A DNA stretch of 47,883 nt. Origin: an uncultured Clostridiaceae bacterium (GTDB lineage Bacteria; Bacillota; Clostridia; TANB77; CAG-508). Made by a program: the position numbers and the translations under genes. This document shows positions 7,214 through 16,879 of this stretch, one piece after another. Every line of letters starts with the position of its first letter. The stretch's first letter is position 1. The stretch covers positions 383,046 to 430,928 of the forward strand of contig CANSJQ010000001.1 in NCBI GenBank assembly GCA_947647275.1, written 5' to 3'. The notes under the pieces are model-generated. The model made no database searches and had not been told where the DNA came from. It saw only the letters and a program-made list of their open reading frames with translations.

Positions 7214-9955
7214 ATGGGATTATTTAAAACATATAGTGAAAAAGAAGTAAAAAGAGTAATGCCAATAATTGCTAAAATAAATAGTTTAGAAGAGGATATT
7301 TCTAAATTAACAGATATAGAATTAAAAAATAAAACAAACGAATTTAAAGAAAGACTTTCAAAAGGAGAAAACCTAGATGATATATTACCAGAAGCTTTTG
7401 CAGTAGTTAGAGAAGCTTCTAAAAGAGTACTTGGAATGCGTCACTTTGATGTACAATTAATAGGTGGAATTATACTTCACCAAGGTAGAATTGCAGAAAT
7501 GAAAACAGGAGAAGGAAAAACATTAGTTGCAACACTACCAGTATACCTAAATGCGCTTACAGGAGAAGGTGTACATGTAGTTACAGTAAACGACTACTTG
7601 GCAAAACGTGATAGTGAATGGATGGGAAAATTATATCGCTTTTTAGGTTTAAGTGTAGGTCTTGTAATTGCTGGAATGAATCCAAGTGAAAAGGCGCAAG
7701 CATATAATTGTGATATAACATATGGAACAAACAATGAATATGGTTTTGATTACTTAAGAGATAATATGGTTATATATAAAAATCAATTAGTACAAAGAAA
7801 ACTTCACTATGCAATAGTAGATGAGATAGATAGTATTTTAATAGACGAAGCGCGTACACCACTTATCATTTCAGGAAGAGCCAATAAATCATCTGACCTA
7901 TACAAAAAAGCTGATAATTTTGTAAAAAGATTAAAAGCAAAAGTTATAGTAGAAGAAGATGTTAAGAATTTTGAACAAGCAGAAGATAATGAAAAATATG
8001 ACTACATCGTAGACTTAAAAGCAAAATCAGCTTCATTGACACAAAAAGGAATTAAAAAGGCAGAAGAAGAATTCCACCTAGAAAACTTTAATGACATAGA
8101 AAACTCAGAATTAGTACATAATGTAAACCAAGCACTACGTGCACATGGTGTTATGAAAAAAGATATAGACTATATAGTAAAAGATGGAGAAGTTCTAATA
8201 GTAGACGAATTCACAGGTCGTATAATGTATGGAAGAAGATATAACAATGGCCTACACCAAGCAATAGAGGCAAAAGAAAATGTAAAAATAGCAGATGAAT
8301 CAAAAACACTAGCAACAATTACATTCCAAAACTACTTCAGAATGTATGATAAATTATCAGGAATGACAGGTACAGCTATGACAGAAGAGCCAGAATTCCA
8401 AGAAATATACCATTTAGATGTTATAGAAATACCAACAAACAAGGAAATGGTACGTATAGATAATCATGACATAATATACAAAAATGAAAATGCAAAATTT
8501 AGAGCAGTAATAGAAGAAATTAAAAAGAGCCATGAAAAAGGTCAACCAGTTCTAGTTGGTACAGTATCAATAGAAAAATCTGAAAAATTAAGTAGCATGC
8601 TTAAAAGAGAAGGAATTAAACATGAAGTATTAAATGCTAAATTCCATGAAAAAGAAGCAGAAATAATTGCACAAGCAGGTAAGTTAGGAAGTGTAACAAT
8701 TGCAACAAACATGGCAGGTCGTGGTACTGATATTATGCTAGGAGGAAACATTGAATATTTAGCAAAACAAGAAATGAGAAAGTTAAGATATTCAGAAGAG
8801 CTAATAGATCAAGCCACAGCTTTTAATGAAACAGATAATCAAGATATATTATCAGCAAGAAAGAAATTTAAAGAGCTAGAGGAAAAATACAATGAACAAA
8901 TAAAAGATGAAAAACAAAAAGTATTAGCAGCAGGCGGACTAAAAATAATTGGTACAGAAAGACATGAATCAAGAAGAATTGACAACCAGTTACGTGGACG
9001 TAGTGGACGTCAAGGAGACCCAGGAGAATCAAGGTTTTACATAGGCTTAGACGATGACCTAATGAAAATATTTGGTGGAGATAAAATAACAACTGTATAC
9101 AACATGTTAGGTGCAGATGAAGATATGCCAATCGAATCAAAAATGATTTCAAAATCAGTAGAGTCAGCACAAAGAAGAGTAGAAGACAGAAACTTTAGTA
9201 TCAGAAAAAATGTACTTAACTATGATGATGTAATGAATACACAAAGAGAAATTATATACAAACAAAGAAGAGAAGTACTAGATGGAGAAAACTTAAAAAG
9301 CCAAATACAAAAAATGATGGACTCAGTAGCAGAAGAATTAACAAATACATATCTATCAGAAGAAACAGTAAATAAAGAAGCCTTCATGCAAGATATAAAA
9401 TCAACATTTGGAATAGAAAAATTACATACATTAAAAGAAGAAAAAGTAAATAGCTTAGATGTATTAAATGAAATAAAAGAAACAATACACGAAAAATATG
9501 AAGAAAAAGAAGCAGAATTTGGTTCAGAAAATTTAAGAGAACTAGAAAGAGTTATAATGCTAAAAATAGTAGACCAAAAATGGATGGACCACATTGATGC
9601 AATGGATGAACTAAAAAATGGAATAGGACTTCGTGCATATGGACAAAAAGACCCAGTAGTTCAATATAGAATTGAAGGATTTGACATGTTTGATGAAATG
9701 ATAGCAAACATAAAAATAGATGTAGTAAGATTCTTACTAAATGCAAGAAAAAGAGAAGAGGGAGCACAAGCCTCAAGACAAGAATCAGTACAAATAACAA
9801 ACGCTGGGTTAGAAGATACAGCAATAAGGTCATTGGATGGAAGCACACCTAAAAAAGAAAACACACCAATAGTAAATAATCAGCCAAAAGTAGGAAGAAA
9901 CGACCCATGCTCATGTGGAAGTGGTAAAAAGTACAAGAATTGTTGTGGGAAATAA
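7214..9955 (+). CDS. secA: Preprotein translocase ATPase SecA
   Basis: SecA drives Sec-dependent protein export by ATP hydrolysis at SecYEG. The start at ATG 7214 follows GGAAGG, giving [14 protein letters not shown]; 913 residues is normal length. Seen in order: Walker [12 protein letters not shown], the [17 protein letters not shown] motif, the DEAD-type [26 protein letters not shown], the NMAGRGTDI motif of the second ATPase lobe, [13 protein letters not shown], the helical scaffold, and the zinc-binding tail [13 protein letters not shown]. The gene is intact in one frame. It contains one CGG (at about 8935, GGC GGA), which lies across codons and causes no shift, and so is a useful control. 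Confidence 0.98.
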   Translation: MGLFKTYSEKEVKRVMPIIAKINSLEEDISKLTDIELKNKTNEFKERLSKGENLDDILPEAFAVVREASKRVLGMRHFDVQLIGGIILHQGRIAEMKTGEGKTLVATLPVYLNALTGEGVHVVTVNDYLAKRDSEWMGKLYRFLGLSVGLVIAGMNPSEKAQAYNCDITYGTNNEYGFDYLRDNMVIYKNQLVQRKLHYAIVDEIDSILIDEARTPLIISGRANKSSDLYKKADNFVKRLKAKVIVEEDVKNFEQAEDNEKYDYIVDLKAKSASLTQKGIKKAEEEFHLENFNDIENSELVHNVNQALRAHGVMKKDIDYIVKDGEVLIVDEFTGRIMYGRRYNNGLHQAIEAKENVKIADESKTLATITFQNYFRMYDKLSGMTGTAMTEEPEFQEIYHLDVIEIPTNKEMVRIDNHDIIYKNENAKFRAVIEEIKKSHEKGQPVLVGTVSIEKSEKLSSMLKREGIKHEVLNAKFHEKEAEIIAQAGKLGSVTIATNMAGRGTDIMLGGNIEYLAKQEMRKLRYSEELIDQATAFNETDNQDILSARKKFKELEEKYNEQIKDEKQKVLAAGGLKIIGTERHESRRIDNQLRGRSGRQGDPGESRFYIGLDDDLMKIFGGDKITTVYNMLGADEDMPIESKMISKSVESAQRRVEDRNFSIRKNVLNYDDVMNTQREIIYKQRREVLDGENLKSQIQKMMDSVAEELTNTYLSEETVNKEAFMQDIKSTFGIEKLHTLKEEKVNSLDVLNEIKETIHEKYEEKEAEFGSENLRELERVIMLKIVDQKWMDHIDAMDELKNGIGLRAYGQKDPVVQYRIEGFDMFDEMIANIKIDVVRFLLNARKREEGAQASRQESVQITNAGLEDTAIRSLDGSTPKKENTPIVNNQPKVGRNDPCSCGSGKKYKNCCGK

Positions 9956-9995
9956 TTGACTATATGAAATAAAAAATAATATTGGAGTAATAATT

Positions 9996-10580
9996 ATGGC
10001 AAGTTTTAATATTCATTTAGCAATAGGAAAAAGATATATTGAAAAATCACAAAATGTAAAAGACAGAGATAAATTTTATAAAGGTATAATAGATCCCGAT
10101 TTAGTAGATGACAAGAAAACATCTCATTATACAGGAATACAAAGTAAATCTAATCTATTTGAATATTTGGAAAATAAGGTTAAACTTATCAAATATCTAA
10201 AAAATAATGATATTAATTCTGATTATCAAAAAGGTATATTTTTACATTTAATAACAGATTACTTATTTTTTAATAATTTTTTTGATAATGATTATTTGGA
10301 AACTACTTCATATGAAGAATTTTGTAAAGACTTATATTATAGTTATGAAATAACTAATCAGTACATAGAAGAAAAATATAAAATTTGCTATGCAAATTTT
10401 GAAACAGAAATTAATAATAATATAAAAAAAGATAAGAAAGAAAAAAATATTGGACAAGAAAAGAGAAAAAACCTTTTACCTGTAGATAAATTAGATAAAT
10501 TTATTGAGTATGTTTCTAATATATCATTAGAGAAATATAAAAATAAAATTTTACAAAATAATACTAATGTTTTACCATAA
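9996..10580 (+). CDS. Putative zinc-dependent phospholipase C-like protein
   Basis: The 194-residue protein starts after TTGGAG with MASFNIHLAIGKRY. The pattern IHL..G....I at the start, GIIDPDLVDDKKTSHYT, and GIFLHLITDYLFFNNF suggests the His/Asp-rich fold of zinc-dependent phospholipase C-like hypothetical proteins seen in many clostridia. Candidate metal ligands are the His in FNIHLA, Asp in DPDL, His in SHYT and the HLITD pair. No signal peptide is seen, so the enzyme role is doubtful. It may be cotranscribed with secA (41-bp gap) and ends before a terminator. Confidence 0.5.
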   Translation: MASFNIHLAIGKRYIEKSQNVKDRDKFYKGIIDPDLVDDKKTSHYTGIQSKSNLFEYLENKVKLIKYLKNNDINSDYQKGIFLHLITDYLFFNNFFDNDYLETTSYEEFCKDLYYSYEITNQYIEEKYKICYANFETEINNNIKKDKKEKNIGQEKRKNLLPVDKLDKFIEYVSNISLEKYKNKILQNNTNVLP

Positions 10581-10607
10581 GTTTTATATTATTAATTATA
10601 CTAAAAG

Positions 10608-10648
10608 AAATAGAGTTTTAATTTAAAACCAAAACTCTATTTCTTTTT
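10608..10648 (+). terminator. Intrinsic terminator before prfB
   Basis: AAATAGAGTTTT pairs with AAAACTCTATTT and is followed by CTTTTT. The rest of the 10581-10873 gap holds the prfB promoter region and nothing else evident. Confidence 0.85.
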
Positions 10649-10873
10649 AATTCTTAATTAAGAAAATTCACCCATATTTTATCTTTATCATATAAAATAA
10701 TATTCTGACACTTTTACAAGTTTTGATTTAGGGAATTCTTTTTAGAAGAGAATTAATCTATGTATTAAACTTTATAAAACTTGATAGTAAATAAAAAACA
10801 AGTTAGTTCAAATAGCTTGTTTTTTATACTTTTTTGTTATATTATTATAAAAATAGTTAAGGAGTGTGGTATA

Positions 10874-11984
10874 ATGTTAGAGTTCGAAGAAATTTCTAAA
10901 AATGTACAACAATTACAAGCTAAGTTATTGGAATTAGGTAATTCGCTTAATATTTCTAAATTAGAAGAAAACTTAAAAGAGTTAGAAGAGCAAACTATAG
11001 TGCCAGATTTTTGGAATAATAATGAGAATTCTTCTATTATTCTTAAACAAATAAATACTTTAAAATCAAAAACAGAAGAATATAAAAAAGCGAGTAATGA
11101 GGTTAAAGATATTATTGAATTAATTGAAATATTAAAATTAGAATCAGATAATATTTTAGAAAACGAATTAGTCACATCTATAAAAAAACTAGAAAAGGAT
11201 ATTGAAAAACTAGAAATAAATACACTATTATCAGGGAAATATGATCATAACAATGCAATAATAACACTTCATCCAGGAGCAGGTGGAACTGAAAGCTGTG
11301 ATTGGGTACAAATGTTATATAGAATGTATACTAGGTGGGCAGTGGCAAATAGCTATGAAGTAAAAGAATTAGACTATTTAGATGGAGAAGAAGCAGGTAT
11401 AAAAAGTGTAACAGCATTAATTTCCGGTCCATATGCATATGGATATTTAAAAGGAGAAATGGGAGTACATAGGTTAGTTAGAATTTCACCATTTGATAGT
11501 GGAGGAAGAAGGCATACATCATTTGCTTCACTAGAAGTATTACCAGAAATAACAGAAGATGTAGAAATAGAAATAAACTCAGATGACTTAAGAGTAGATA
11601 CATATAGAGCATCACGGAGCAGGTGGTCAACATGTAAATAAAACATCTTCTGCAGTAAGAATAACACATATACCTACAAACACAGTAGTTTCTTGCCAAT
11701 CTGAACGTTCACAAATACAAAATAGAGAAACTGCAATGAAAATGTTAAAGTCTAAATTACTAGATATGAAAGAAAAAGAGCATAAAGACAAAATAGAAGA
11801 TTTGAAAGGAAATCAAATGGATATAGCCTGGGGAAGCCAAATACGCTCATATGTATTTTGCCCATACACCATGGTAAAAGACCATAGAACAAACTACGAA
11901 GTTGGAAATATACAAGGAATAATGGATGGAGATTTGAATGAATTTATAAATAGTTATCTAAAATGGAATAAGAAAAATAATTAG
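10874..11984 (+). CDS. prfB: Peptide chain release factor 2 with a CGG +1 frameshift beside GGQ
   Basis: RF2 releases finished proteins at UGA and UAA. ATG 10874 follows AAGGAG; the recoded product is 369 residues. Seen: coiled N-terminal domain, [14 protein letters not shown], the stop-codon-reading tripeptide in RISPFDSGG, then an in-frame CGG at 11615. The zero frame dies 8 codons later. Skipping the C gives [20 protein letters not shown], the catalytic GGQ at residues 250-252, the same place as in E. coli RF2, and then the normal C terminus ([14 protein letters not shown]). The classical prfB frameshift (CTT TGA C near codon 25) is absent: that part is open. RF2 therefore still depends on a +1 shift, but at a different site. 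Confidence 0.94.
11615..11617 (+). other. CGG +1 frameshift site in prfB
   Basis: Context TCA CGG A. The shift reads GGA as the first Gly of SGAGGQ. A second CGG in the same gene (TCC GGT, about 11425) is out of frame and is read normally. Confidence 0.9.
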
Positions 11985-12004
11985 TCTATGAAAAAACAAT
12001 TTTT

Positions 12005-12031
12005 TGTAGGGGTCACAGCCCTCGACAACCC
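12005..12031. repeat. REP-like intergenic repeat, copy 2
   Basis: Begins TGTAGGGGTCACAGCCC and ends ACAACCC; the start matches the copies at 3384 and 36508 read on the minus strand. Confidence 0.35.
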
Positions 12032-12069
12032 GAGAAATAGTAGAAAGTTCACAAAAAGAGGTAAATAAA

Positions 12070-12681
12070 TTGAATGAATTATATGAAAAACATAAATATA
12101 GAAAATTTAGTGAAATAGAAGAAATACAAAAAGATATAATATTAAAATCAAGAGTTAAAAACTTTATAAATAGGTATAAGAATGTTGTACTAATAGCAAT
12201 ATTTATTATTATGGCCTTAATAATTGTAACATTCCATTCAACTCCTAAAACGTTATTATTAGTAATTTGTATGTATATATTAATGCTTTTTAGCATCATA
12301 TATTTTAATACATATTCAATAATTTGCAAAAATAATAAAATAACTATTAAAATGAATATGCAAGAAATACAAATTGAATATTGCAATTTGAAAAATGTAT
12401 ATATAGAAAATAAAAAAAGTAGAATATTTTTTAAGAAAAGAAATAACTATTCATTAATAATATTATACAAAGCACCAAATGGTAATATAAGTACAATACA
12501 ACTGCCATTAATGTTTATAAATAAAAATGATTTAAATAGATTCTTAAAAAATTTTATAGTGAAAACTAAAAAAAGTAATAATGTAATTAAAGCACAAAAA
12601 TATCAATTCAAAAGATTACTAATAAAAATGGGCTTATTCATAATAATTTGGTTAATAATAATAATTACTCTAATAATTTGA
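12070..12681 (+). CDS. Hypothetical membrane protein with PH/YcxB-like middle
   Basis: The 203-residue product starts at TTG 12070 after AGAGGTAAA. Two adjacent helices (about residues 39-58 and 63-82) are followed by a soluble beta-rich stretch (YSIICKNNKITIKMNMQEI and later SLIILYKAPNGNISTIQLP), and a final helix (MGLFIIIWLIIIITLII). Two helices followed by such a domain resembles YcxB-like proteins, but I see no decisive motif. Function unknown. It follows prfB by about 85 bp. Confidence 0.5.
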   Translation: MNELYEKHKYRKFSEIEEIQKDIILKSRVKNFINRYKNVVLIAIFIIMALIIVTFHSTPKTLLLVICMYILMLFSIIYFNTYSIICKNNKITIKMNMQEIQIEYCNLKNVYIENKKSRIFFKKRNNYSLIILYKAPNGNISTIQLPLMFINKNDLNRFLKNFIVKTKKSNNVIKAQKYQFKRLLIKMGLFIIIWLIIIITLII

Positions 12682-12762
12682 AAAAGGGCGTAATTCGATA
12701 AATTCTCACAAGTATTCCTAACAGATTAAGCCCCTATATTTCAAATTTAAATAGAATACTTA

Positions 12763-12791
12763 AAAAAATAGCTGATAAAGGCTATTTTTTT
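12763..12791 (+). terminator. Intrinsic terminator before yabP
   Basis: AAAAAATAGC pairs with GCTATTTTTT over an 8-nt loop. Confidence 0.75.
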
Positions 12792-12858
12792 GTTCTAAAT
12801 TAGACAAGACCTGAATATATATTTATTAATGCATTTATTTAATTAAGGAGGAGTAAAT

Positions 12859-13155
12859 ATGCCTATTGATGATAGAAAACTTAGTAATACAGGAGTAATA
12901 CAAAATTTGGTATTAGAAAATAGAGAAAAACTTAGTATATCAGGAGTTTTAGATGTGCTTAGTTTTGATGATCAAGTTGTAATAGTAGAAACAGAGCTAG
13001 GACTTCTTACAGTAAAAGGAGATAATTTGAGAATTAATAAATTAAGTATAGATACTTCAGAAGTAGTAGTAGAAGGAGAAATTTACAATTTAGCATATAG
13101 TGAAAATGATTTAGATAAAAAGAGTGCAGGAATACTGGGAAAAATATTTAAATAG
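12859..13155 (+). CDS. yabP: Sporulation protein YabP
   Basis: The 98-residue protein has the YabP/YqfC pattern: MPIDDRKLSNTGVIQNLVLE, GVLDVLSFDDQVVIVETELG and LTVKGDNLRINKLSIDTSEV, then VEGEI. YabP is a mother-cell protein needed for a normal spore cortex. A strong AAGGAGG precedes it. YabQ follows 12 bp later, and a divIC-like gene is next, which is the order known from Bacillus and Clostridium. This shows descent from a spore former; it does not prove that the cell sporulates. Confidence 0.9.
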   Translation: MPIDDRKLSNTGVIQNLVLENREKLSISGVLDVLSFDDQVVIVETELGLLTVKGDNLRINKLSIDTSEVVVEGEIYNLAYSENDLDKKSAGILGKIFK

Positions 13156-13167
13156 AAGGTGGCAAAT

Positions 13168-13632
13168 TTGGACAATATTATTCTATCGCAATTATATTCA
13201 TTATTAATTTTTACTATCACAGGAATTATTATAGGGGTATTTTTTGACATATTTAGAATACTTAGAAGAAGTTTTAAAACCCCTGATATAATTACATATA
13301 TAGAAGATGTACTGTTTTGGGTATTTACAGGGGTATTCTTTATAACTGTTTTGTTTAAGTTTAATAATGGAGAAATAAGAAGTTATGTTTTATTAGGATT
13401 AATATTGGGAATAATAGTATATATGCTTAGTATCAGTAAATATTTTATAAAAATTAATATGGCAATAATTAAGATTATAAAGAAAATATTAGCATATCCT
13501 ATAAGAATAATTTTAAAAATAATAAAACCATTTTCTTTTATTGTTATTAATATTAGAAAAATAATTGTAGATATATTTAATAAAATATTAAAAACGACAA
13601 AAAAATATAAAAAAATAGGAAAAAACACTTAG
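13168..13632 (+). CDS. yabQ: Spore cortex biosynthesis protein YabQ
   Basis: This membrane protein has about 154 residues. The TTG at 13168 has AAGGTGG at good spacing; an upstream GTG at 13159 is the alternative. Helices lie at about 8-30, 50-68 and 73-90, with FFDIFRILRRSFKTPDIITY after the first, as in YabQ, and a very Lys/Ile-rich C terminus. In Bacillus it localises to the forespore membrane and is needed for cortex formation. It is translationally close to yabP. Confidence 0.85.
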   Translation: MDNIILSQLYSLLIFTITGIIIGVFFDIFRILRRSFKTPDIITYIEDVLFWVFTGVFFITVLFKFNNGEIRSYVLLGLILGIIVYMLSISKYFIKINMAIIKIIKKILAYPIRIILKIIKPFSFIVINIRKIIVDIFNKILKTTKKYKKIGKNT

Positions 13633-13728
13633 GGAAAGAAGGATTTTAGTAATAAATGTAGAAAAAGATAATATAGAGGGGTAATATATCTTTCAATTTA
13701 ATCACAAGAAAACTGGAGAGATTAACAT

Positions 13729-14004
13729 ATGAAATTAATAAAAAAACACTATAAAAAAGTTTTGCTTATAATAGTAGCAGCATATGTTGTAAGTATTTTA
13801 ATGTCACAACAAAAAATGCTAAACTCATATAATGCTGAAATAAAAAGCTATTCAGCACAAATAGAAAAAGAGGAAAACACTAATAAAGATTTAAATAAAA
13901 TAAAGGAAAATGTAAATTCTCCAGAATATATAGAACAAATGGCAAGAGAAAAATTAGGTATGTATTTACCAAATGAAAGAGTATATATAGACATAGGAAA
14001 ATAG
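13729..14004 (+). CDS. divIC: Septum formation initiator, DivIC/FtsB-like
   Basis: The 91-residue protein has a short basic N terminus, one membrane helix (VLLIIVAAYVVSILM), a coiled coil (residues about 30-60, NAEIKSYSAQIEKEE) and the conserved end NSPEYIEQMAREKLGMYLPN with ERVYID. This is the DivIC/FtsB architecture, a bitopic divisome protein that partners FtsL and DivIB/FtsQ. It follows yabP-yabQ as in Bacillus. A terminator overlaps its stop codon. Confidence 0.85.
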   Translation: MKLIKKHYKKVLLIIVAAYVVSILMSQQKMLNSYNAEIKSYSAQIEKEENTNKDLNKIKENVNSPEYIEQMAREKLGMYLPNERVYIDIGK

Positions 14005-14025
14005 AGCAAAAATGCTCTATTTTTT
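14000..14025 (+). terminator. Intrinsic terminator after divIC
   Basis: AATAGAGCA pairs with TGCTCTATT, followed by TTTTC. Confidence 0.82.
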
Positions 14026-14197
14026 CTTTACAAATTTTCCAATATATGGTATAATATATAAAGTTAAAATTCAAAACAAGCTAATTTCTTAATAATTTCC
14101 AAAAATACAATTAAATAATAAGTAATTAACAATTGAATAGTTAATAATGTTTCAAATATTTGCCATTGTATTATAAAATAGATAGGGGGCTAAATTT

Positions 14198-15562
14198 ATG
14201 GATTTAGAAAATAGTACACTTGTAGAATTGCGTCAACTAGCAAAAGAACAAGGTGTTAAAAATGTATCAAAATTAAAAAAAGAAGAATTAATAGAAATAC
14301 TTTCTATTAATGAAAGTAAAAAAGAAGAAAAAAATGAATCAGAAGTAAAAAGAACTTTTTATCCTAATTTAAGAAATCAAGAAGAAAATAATGAGCCTGT
14401 ACTACAAGCAGGTGAAGGATATAAATTAACAAGTGAAGATGATAGAATAGTTCAAGGTATATTAGAAATATTACCTGATGGATATGGATTTTTAAGAGGT
14501 GAAAATTATCTATCTACTCCTAGAGACATATATGTTTCACCAGTACAAATAAGAAGGTTTAGATTAGATAAAGGTGATAAAATAAAAGGAATAGCAAGAC
14601 TTCCAAAAGAAGGAGAAAAATTTCCAGCATTAATATTTGTAGGTGAAGTAAATGGGGAGGCCCCAGAAAAAGCATATAAGCGTATTAAATTTGATGACCT
14701 TACTCCAATATATCCAGAAGAAAGAATTAAATTAGAAACATTACCAAATGAATATGCAATGAGAATGATAGATTTAATGTCTCCAATAGGAAAAGGGCAA
14801 AGAGGGCAAATTGTAGCTCCACCAAAAGTTGGTAAAACAACATTACTTAAAAAAATAGCAAATAGTATAAGTCTAAATAATCCAGAAGTAGAATTAATAG
14901 TATTATTAATAGATGAACGTCCAGAGGAAGTAACAGATATGAGGCGTTCAATAAAAGGAGAAGTTATATACTCAACCTTTGATGAATTGCCAGAAAATCA
15001 TGTAAAGGTTGCTGAAATGGTATTAGAAAGAGCTAAAAGATTAGTAGAGCATAAAAAAGATGTTGTTATATTATTAGATAGTATTACAAGGCTAGCACGT
15101 GCATATAACTTAGTAGTGCCATCATCTGGTAGAACATTATCGGGAGGTATTGATCCAGCATCATTACATAAACCAAAAAAATTCTTTGGTGCAGCAAGAA
15201 ATATAGAACATGGGGGAAGCCTTACAATACTTGCAACTTCTTTAATAGAAACAGGAAGTAGAATGGATGATGTTATATTTGAGGAATTTAAAGGAACAGG
15301 TAATATGGAAGTACACTTAAACAGAGCACTTTCAGAAAAACGTATATTCCCAGCAATAGATATAAATAAATCTGGAACAAGAAGGGAAGAGAAGCTATTA
15401 GATTCAAAAGAACTAGAAACAGTATTTGCGCTAAGAAAAGCAATGTCAAGCATGAGCACAGAAGATGTAACTGAACAATTAATAAACGAAATGACTAGAA
15501 CAAAAAATAACAAAGAATTTATAGATAAGATGGATGTATTTTTAAAGAGATTTAAAGATTAA
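14198..15562 (+). CDS. rho: Transcription termination factor Rho
   Basis: Rho is a hexameric RNA helicase that terminates untranslated transcripts. The 454-residue protein starts after ATAGGGGGC. Seen: N-terminal Rho_N helical module ([20 protein letters not shown]), a cold-shock-type RNA-binding domain with [11 protein letters not shown], Walker [14 protein letters not shown], Walker [17 protein letters not shown], the [12 protein letters not shown] motif and the Q/R-loop segment around [20 protein letters not shown]. Intact in one frame. Its one CGG (TCG GGA, about 15140) is out of frame and harmless. A terminator follows 8 bp after the stop. Confidence 0.98.
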   Translation: MDLENSTLVELRQLAKEQGVKNVSKLKKEELIEILSINESKKEEKNESEVKRTFYPNLRNQEENNEPVLQAGEGYKLTSEDDRIVQGILEILPDGYGFLRGENYLSTPRDIYVSPVQIRRFRLDKGDKIKGIARLPKEGEKFPALIFVGEVNGEAPEKAYKRIKFDDLTPIYPEERIKLETLPNEYAMRMIDLMSPIGKGQRGQIVAPPKVGKTTLLKKIANSISLNNPEVELIVLLIDERPEEVTDMRRSIKGEVIYSTFDELPENHVKVAEMVLERAKRLVEHKKDVVILLDSITRLARAYNLVVPSSGRTLSGGIDPASLHKPKKFFGAARNIEHGGSLTILATSLIETGSRMDDVIFEEFKGTGNMEVHLNRALSEKRIFPAIDINKSGTRREEKLLDSKELETVFALRKAMSSMSTEDVTEQLINEMTRTKNNKEFIDKMDVFLKRFKD

Positions 15563-15570
15563 TATATAGT

Positions 15571-15612
15571 ATGAGTAGAGAAATAATAATAAAAATTCTC
15601 TACTCATTTTTT
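15571..15612 (+). terminator. Intrinsic terminator after rho
   Basis: ATGAGTAGAGAA pairs with TTCTCTACTCAT, followed by a T run that runs into the left prophage repeat. Confidence 0.85.
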
Positions 15613-15642
15613 AGAAATATTACATTGCACAAAATCAAAGTT
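15612..15642. repeat. Left attachment site (attL) of the filamentous prophage
   Basis: A 31-bp sequence starting TAGAAATATTACATTGC and ending CAAAGTT is repeated exactly at 23294. Here it continues into a right arm, so that 15622-15656 is an imperfect palindrome: ACATTGCACAAAAT, a 7-nt centre CAAAGTT, then ATTTTGTACAATGT (13 of 14 pairs). This is the form of a tyrosine (Xer-type) recombination core. Confidence 0.8.
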
Positions 15643-15798
15643 ATTTTGTACAATGTTGTAACATTTCTGTAATATTTTTATTCAATTTTTTATTTCTTAG
15701 AATTTCATATTTTATTGAAAAATTATAGCTTAATTATTAGGCTAATTTTTTTATGCAAAAATTAGTTAAAAATATTTTATAGAAAGGGGACTAAGAAT

Positions 15799-16098
15799 AT
15801 GCAAGCAAAAGGTAAATTTATATTCAAAAGTCTAGAAAGAAAAGACGGAGGAGAATTCGTAAATGAAAAAGGTCAAAATGTAAAATTTGACGCAAGTTAT
15901 CAATTAAAGGTAGACGAAAATAATGATGGTGTCATTAATGAAAGAAAATTAAAAATTTCCCAAAAAAATGATTTATTAATTCAAAAATTAATGAAGAAAA
16001 ACCCTTATGAGCCTATTGAACTACTTTGTGACGTTCAAATGTATGGCTCAGTTGCAAAGGTTATTCCTGTCGATTTAATAGACAGTAATAATAAATAG
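15799..16098 (+). CDS. Inovirus small protein, probable ssDNA-binding (pV-like)
   Basis: The 99-residue protein begins after GAAAGGGGA with MQAKGKFIFKSLERKDGGEF. The predicted strands, with VKFDASYQLKVDEN and PIELLCDVQMYGSVAKVI, would fit a small OB-like fold. In inoviruses a small ssDNA-binding protein gene commonly precedes the coat gene, and this position is the main support. No specific motif proves the role. No in-frame CGG. Confidence 0.5.
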   Translation: MQAKGKFIFKSLERKDGGEFVNEKGQNVKFDASYQLKVDENNDGVINERKLKISQKNDLLIQKLMKKNPYEPIELLCDVQMYGSVAKVIPVDLIDSNNK

Positions 16099-16152
16099 TT
16101 TAAACAATTAAATTATTGTTTTTAGTTTTGAAGAAAGGGGGTACATATAATT

Positions 16153-16359
16153 ATGGAAGGTGCTACAACAACAATAGCGAACATAGATTTAAGCCCAGTA
16201 ACTACTGCTTTAACTAGTTCTATCACACCCGCTCAAATTATTGGCTTATTAGCTTCAATAGTTGGTTTTGGTTTACCATTCGTACTAATGTGGTTTGGTG
16301 TAAGAAAAGTTATAAAAATATTCAAATCTGCGGTAATGAAAGGAAAAATCACTGTCTAG
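16153..16359 (+). CDS. Inovirus major coat protein candidate
   Basis: The 68-residue protein has a polar N-terminal stretch (MEGATTTIANIDLSP), a helix-forming TPAQIIGLLAS, one membrane helix (IVGFGLPFVLMWFGVRK) and a basic C terminus (KIFKSAVMKGK). This is the layout of a filamentous-phage major coat protein: acidic or polar surface end, hydrophobic middle, positive end that contacts DNA. It has a strong GAAAGGGGG site and is followed by a strong terminator, as expected for the most abundant product. Strong by context. Confidence 0.78.
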   Translation: MEGATTTIANIDLSPVTTALTSSITPAQIIGLLASIVGFGLPFVLMWFGVRKVIKIFKSAVMKGKITV

Positions 16360-16363
16360 AATT

Positions 16364-16403
16364 ATTCACTAGCGATTACCCATTATCGCTAGTGAATTTT
16401 AAT
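16364..16403 (+). terminator. Terminator after the coat gene
   Basis: ATTCACTAGCGAT pairs with ATCGCTAGTGAAT, followed by TTTAATT. A terminator after the coat gene is typical of filamentous phages. Confidence 0.82.
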
Positions 16404-16431
16404 TATATGTATTGAAGGGAGAAAATAAAAA

Positions 16432-16644
16432 ATGTTAATATTATTGTTTATTATTTTATGGTTAGTAATATGGAATTGTTTAACTGAAAGAAAATTAGAA
16501 AAAGTCGAAAGAAAATTATGTAAGAATATAAAAATTCTTAAAAAGAATTTAAAGAATATTGAAAATACTCAAGAGGTTTTGTTCGATTATATAAATAGTA
16601 TTTATTCTGATTTAGAAAGGATTGATAGTAATGAAAAAAATTAA
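16432..16644 (+). CDS. Inovirus small membrane-anchored coiled-coil protein
   Basis: The 70-residue protein has an N-terminal helix (MLILLFIILWLVIWNCL) and a Lys/Glu-rich coiled coil (KLEKVERKLCKNIKILKKN). It overlaps the next gene by 14 bp. It may be a minor virion or assembly protein; no family is recognised. Confidence 0.55.
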   Translation: MLILLFIILWLVIWNCLTERKLEKVERKLCKNIKILKKNLKNIENTQEVLFDYINSIYSDLERIDSNEKN

Positions 16645-16879
16645 AAATGTTTCAAACAAAGACGTAGTTAATTCATTATATGAAAGCATTTTATATAATG
16701 ATGATGCTATTGATTATATTAAAAATCAGATAACTATAAGTGAAAATATTTTAGGTTATAAGCCAGAAGATATAGAAGTTCAGCAAAATTTAAAAATACA
16801 AAAGTTTATAAAATTTCAATTAGAGTTTATTAGCGATTGTTATGAAAAATCATTAAAGAAATTTGGTGTTAGTATATGA
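16631..16879 (+). CDS. Inovirus small hypothetical protein
   Basis: The ATG at 16631 gives 82 residues without a membrane segment: MKKIKNVSNKDVVNSLYESI and mostly helical sequence after that. The stop TGA overlaps the start of the next gene (ATGA), which indicates translational coupling to the Zot-type ATPase. Function unknown. Confidence 0.6.
   Translation: MKKIKNVSNKDVVNSLYESILYNDDAIDYIKNQITISENILGYKPEDIEVQQNLKIQKFIKFQLEFISDCYEKSLKKFGVSI

Noticed and set aside
10874..10960. Classical prfB UGA frameshift site
   Set aside because: The N-terminal coding part has no in-frame TGA and no CTT-TGA-C; the only break is the CGG at 11615.
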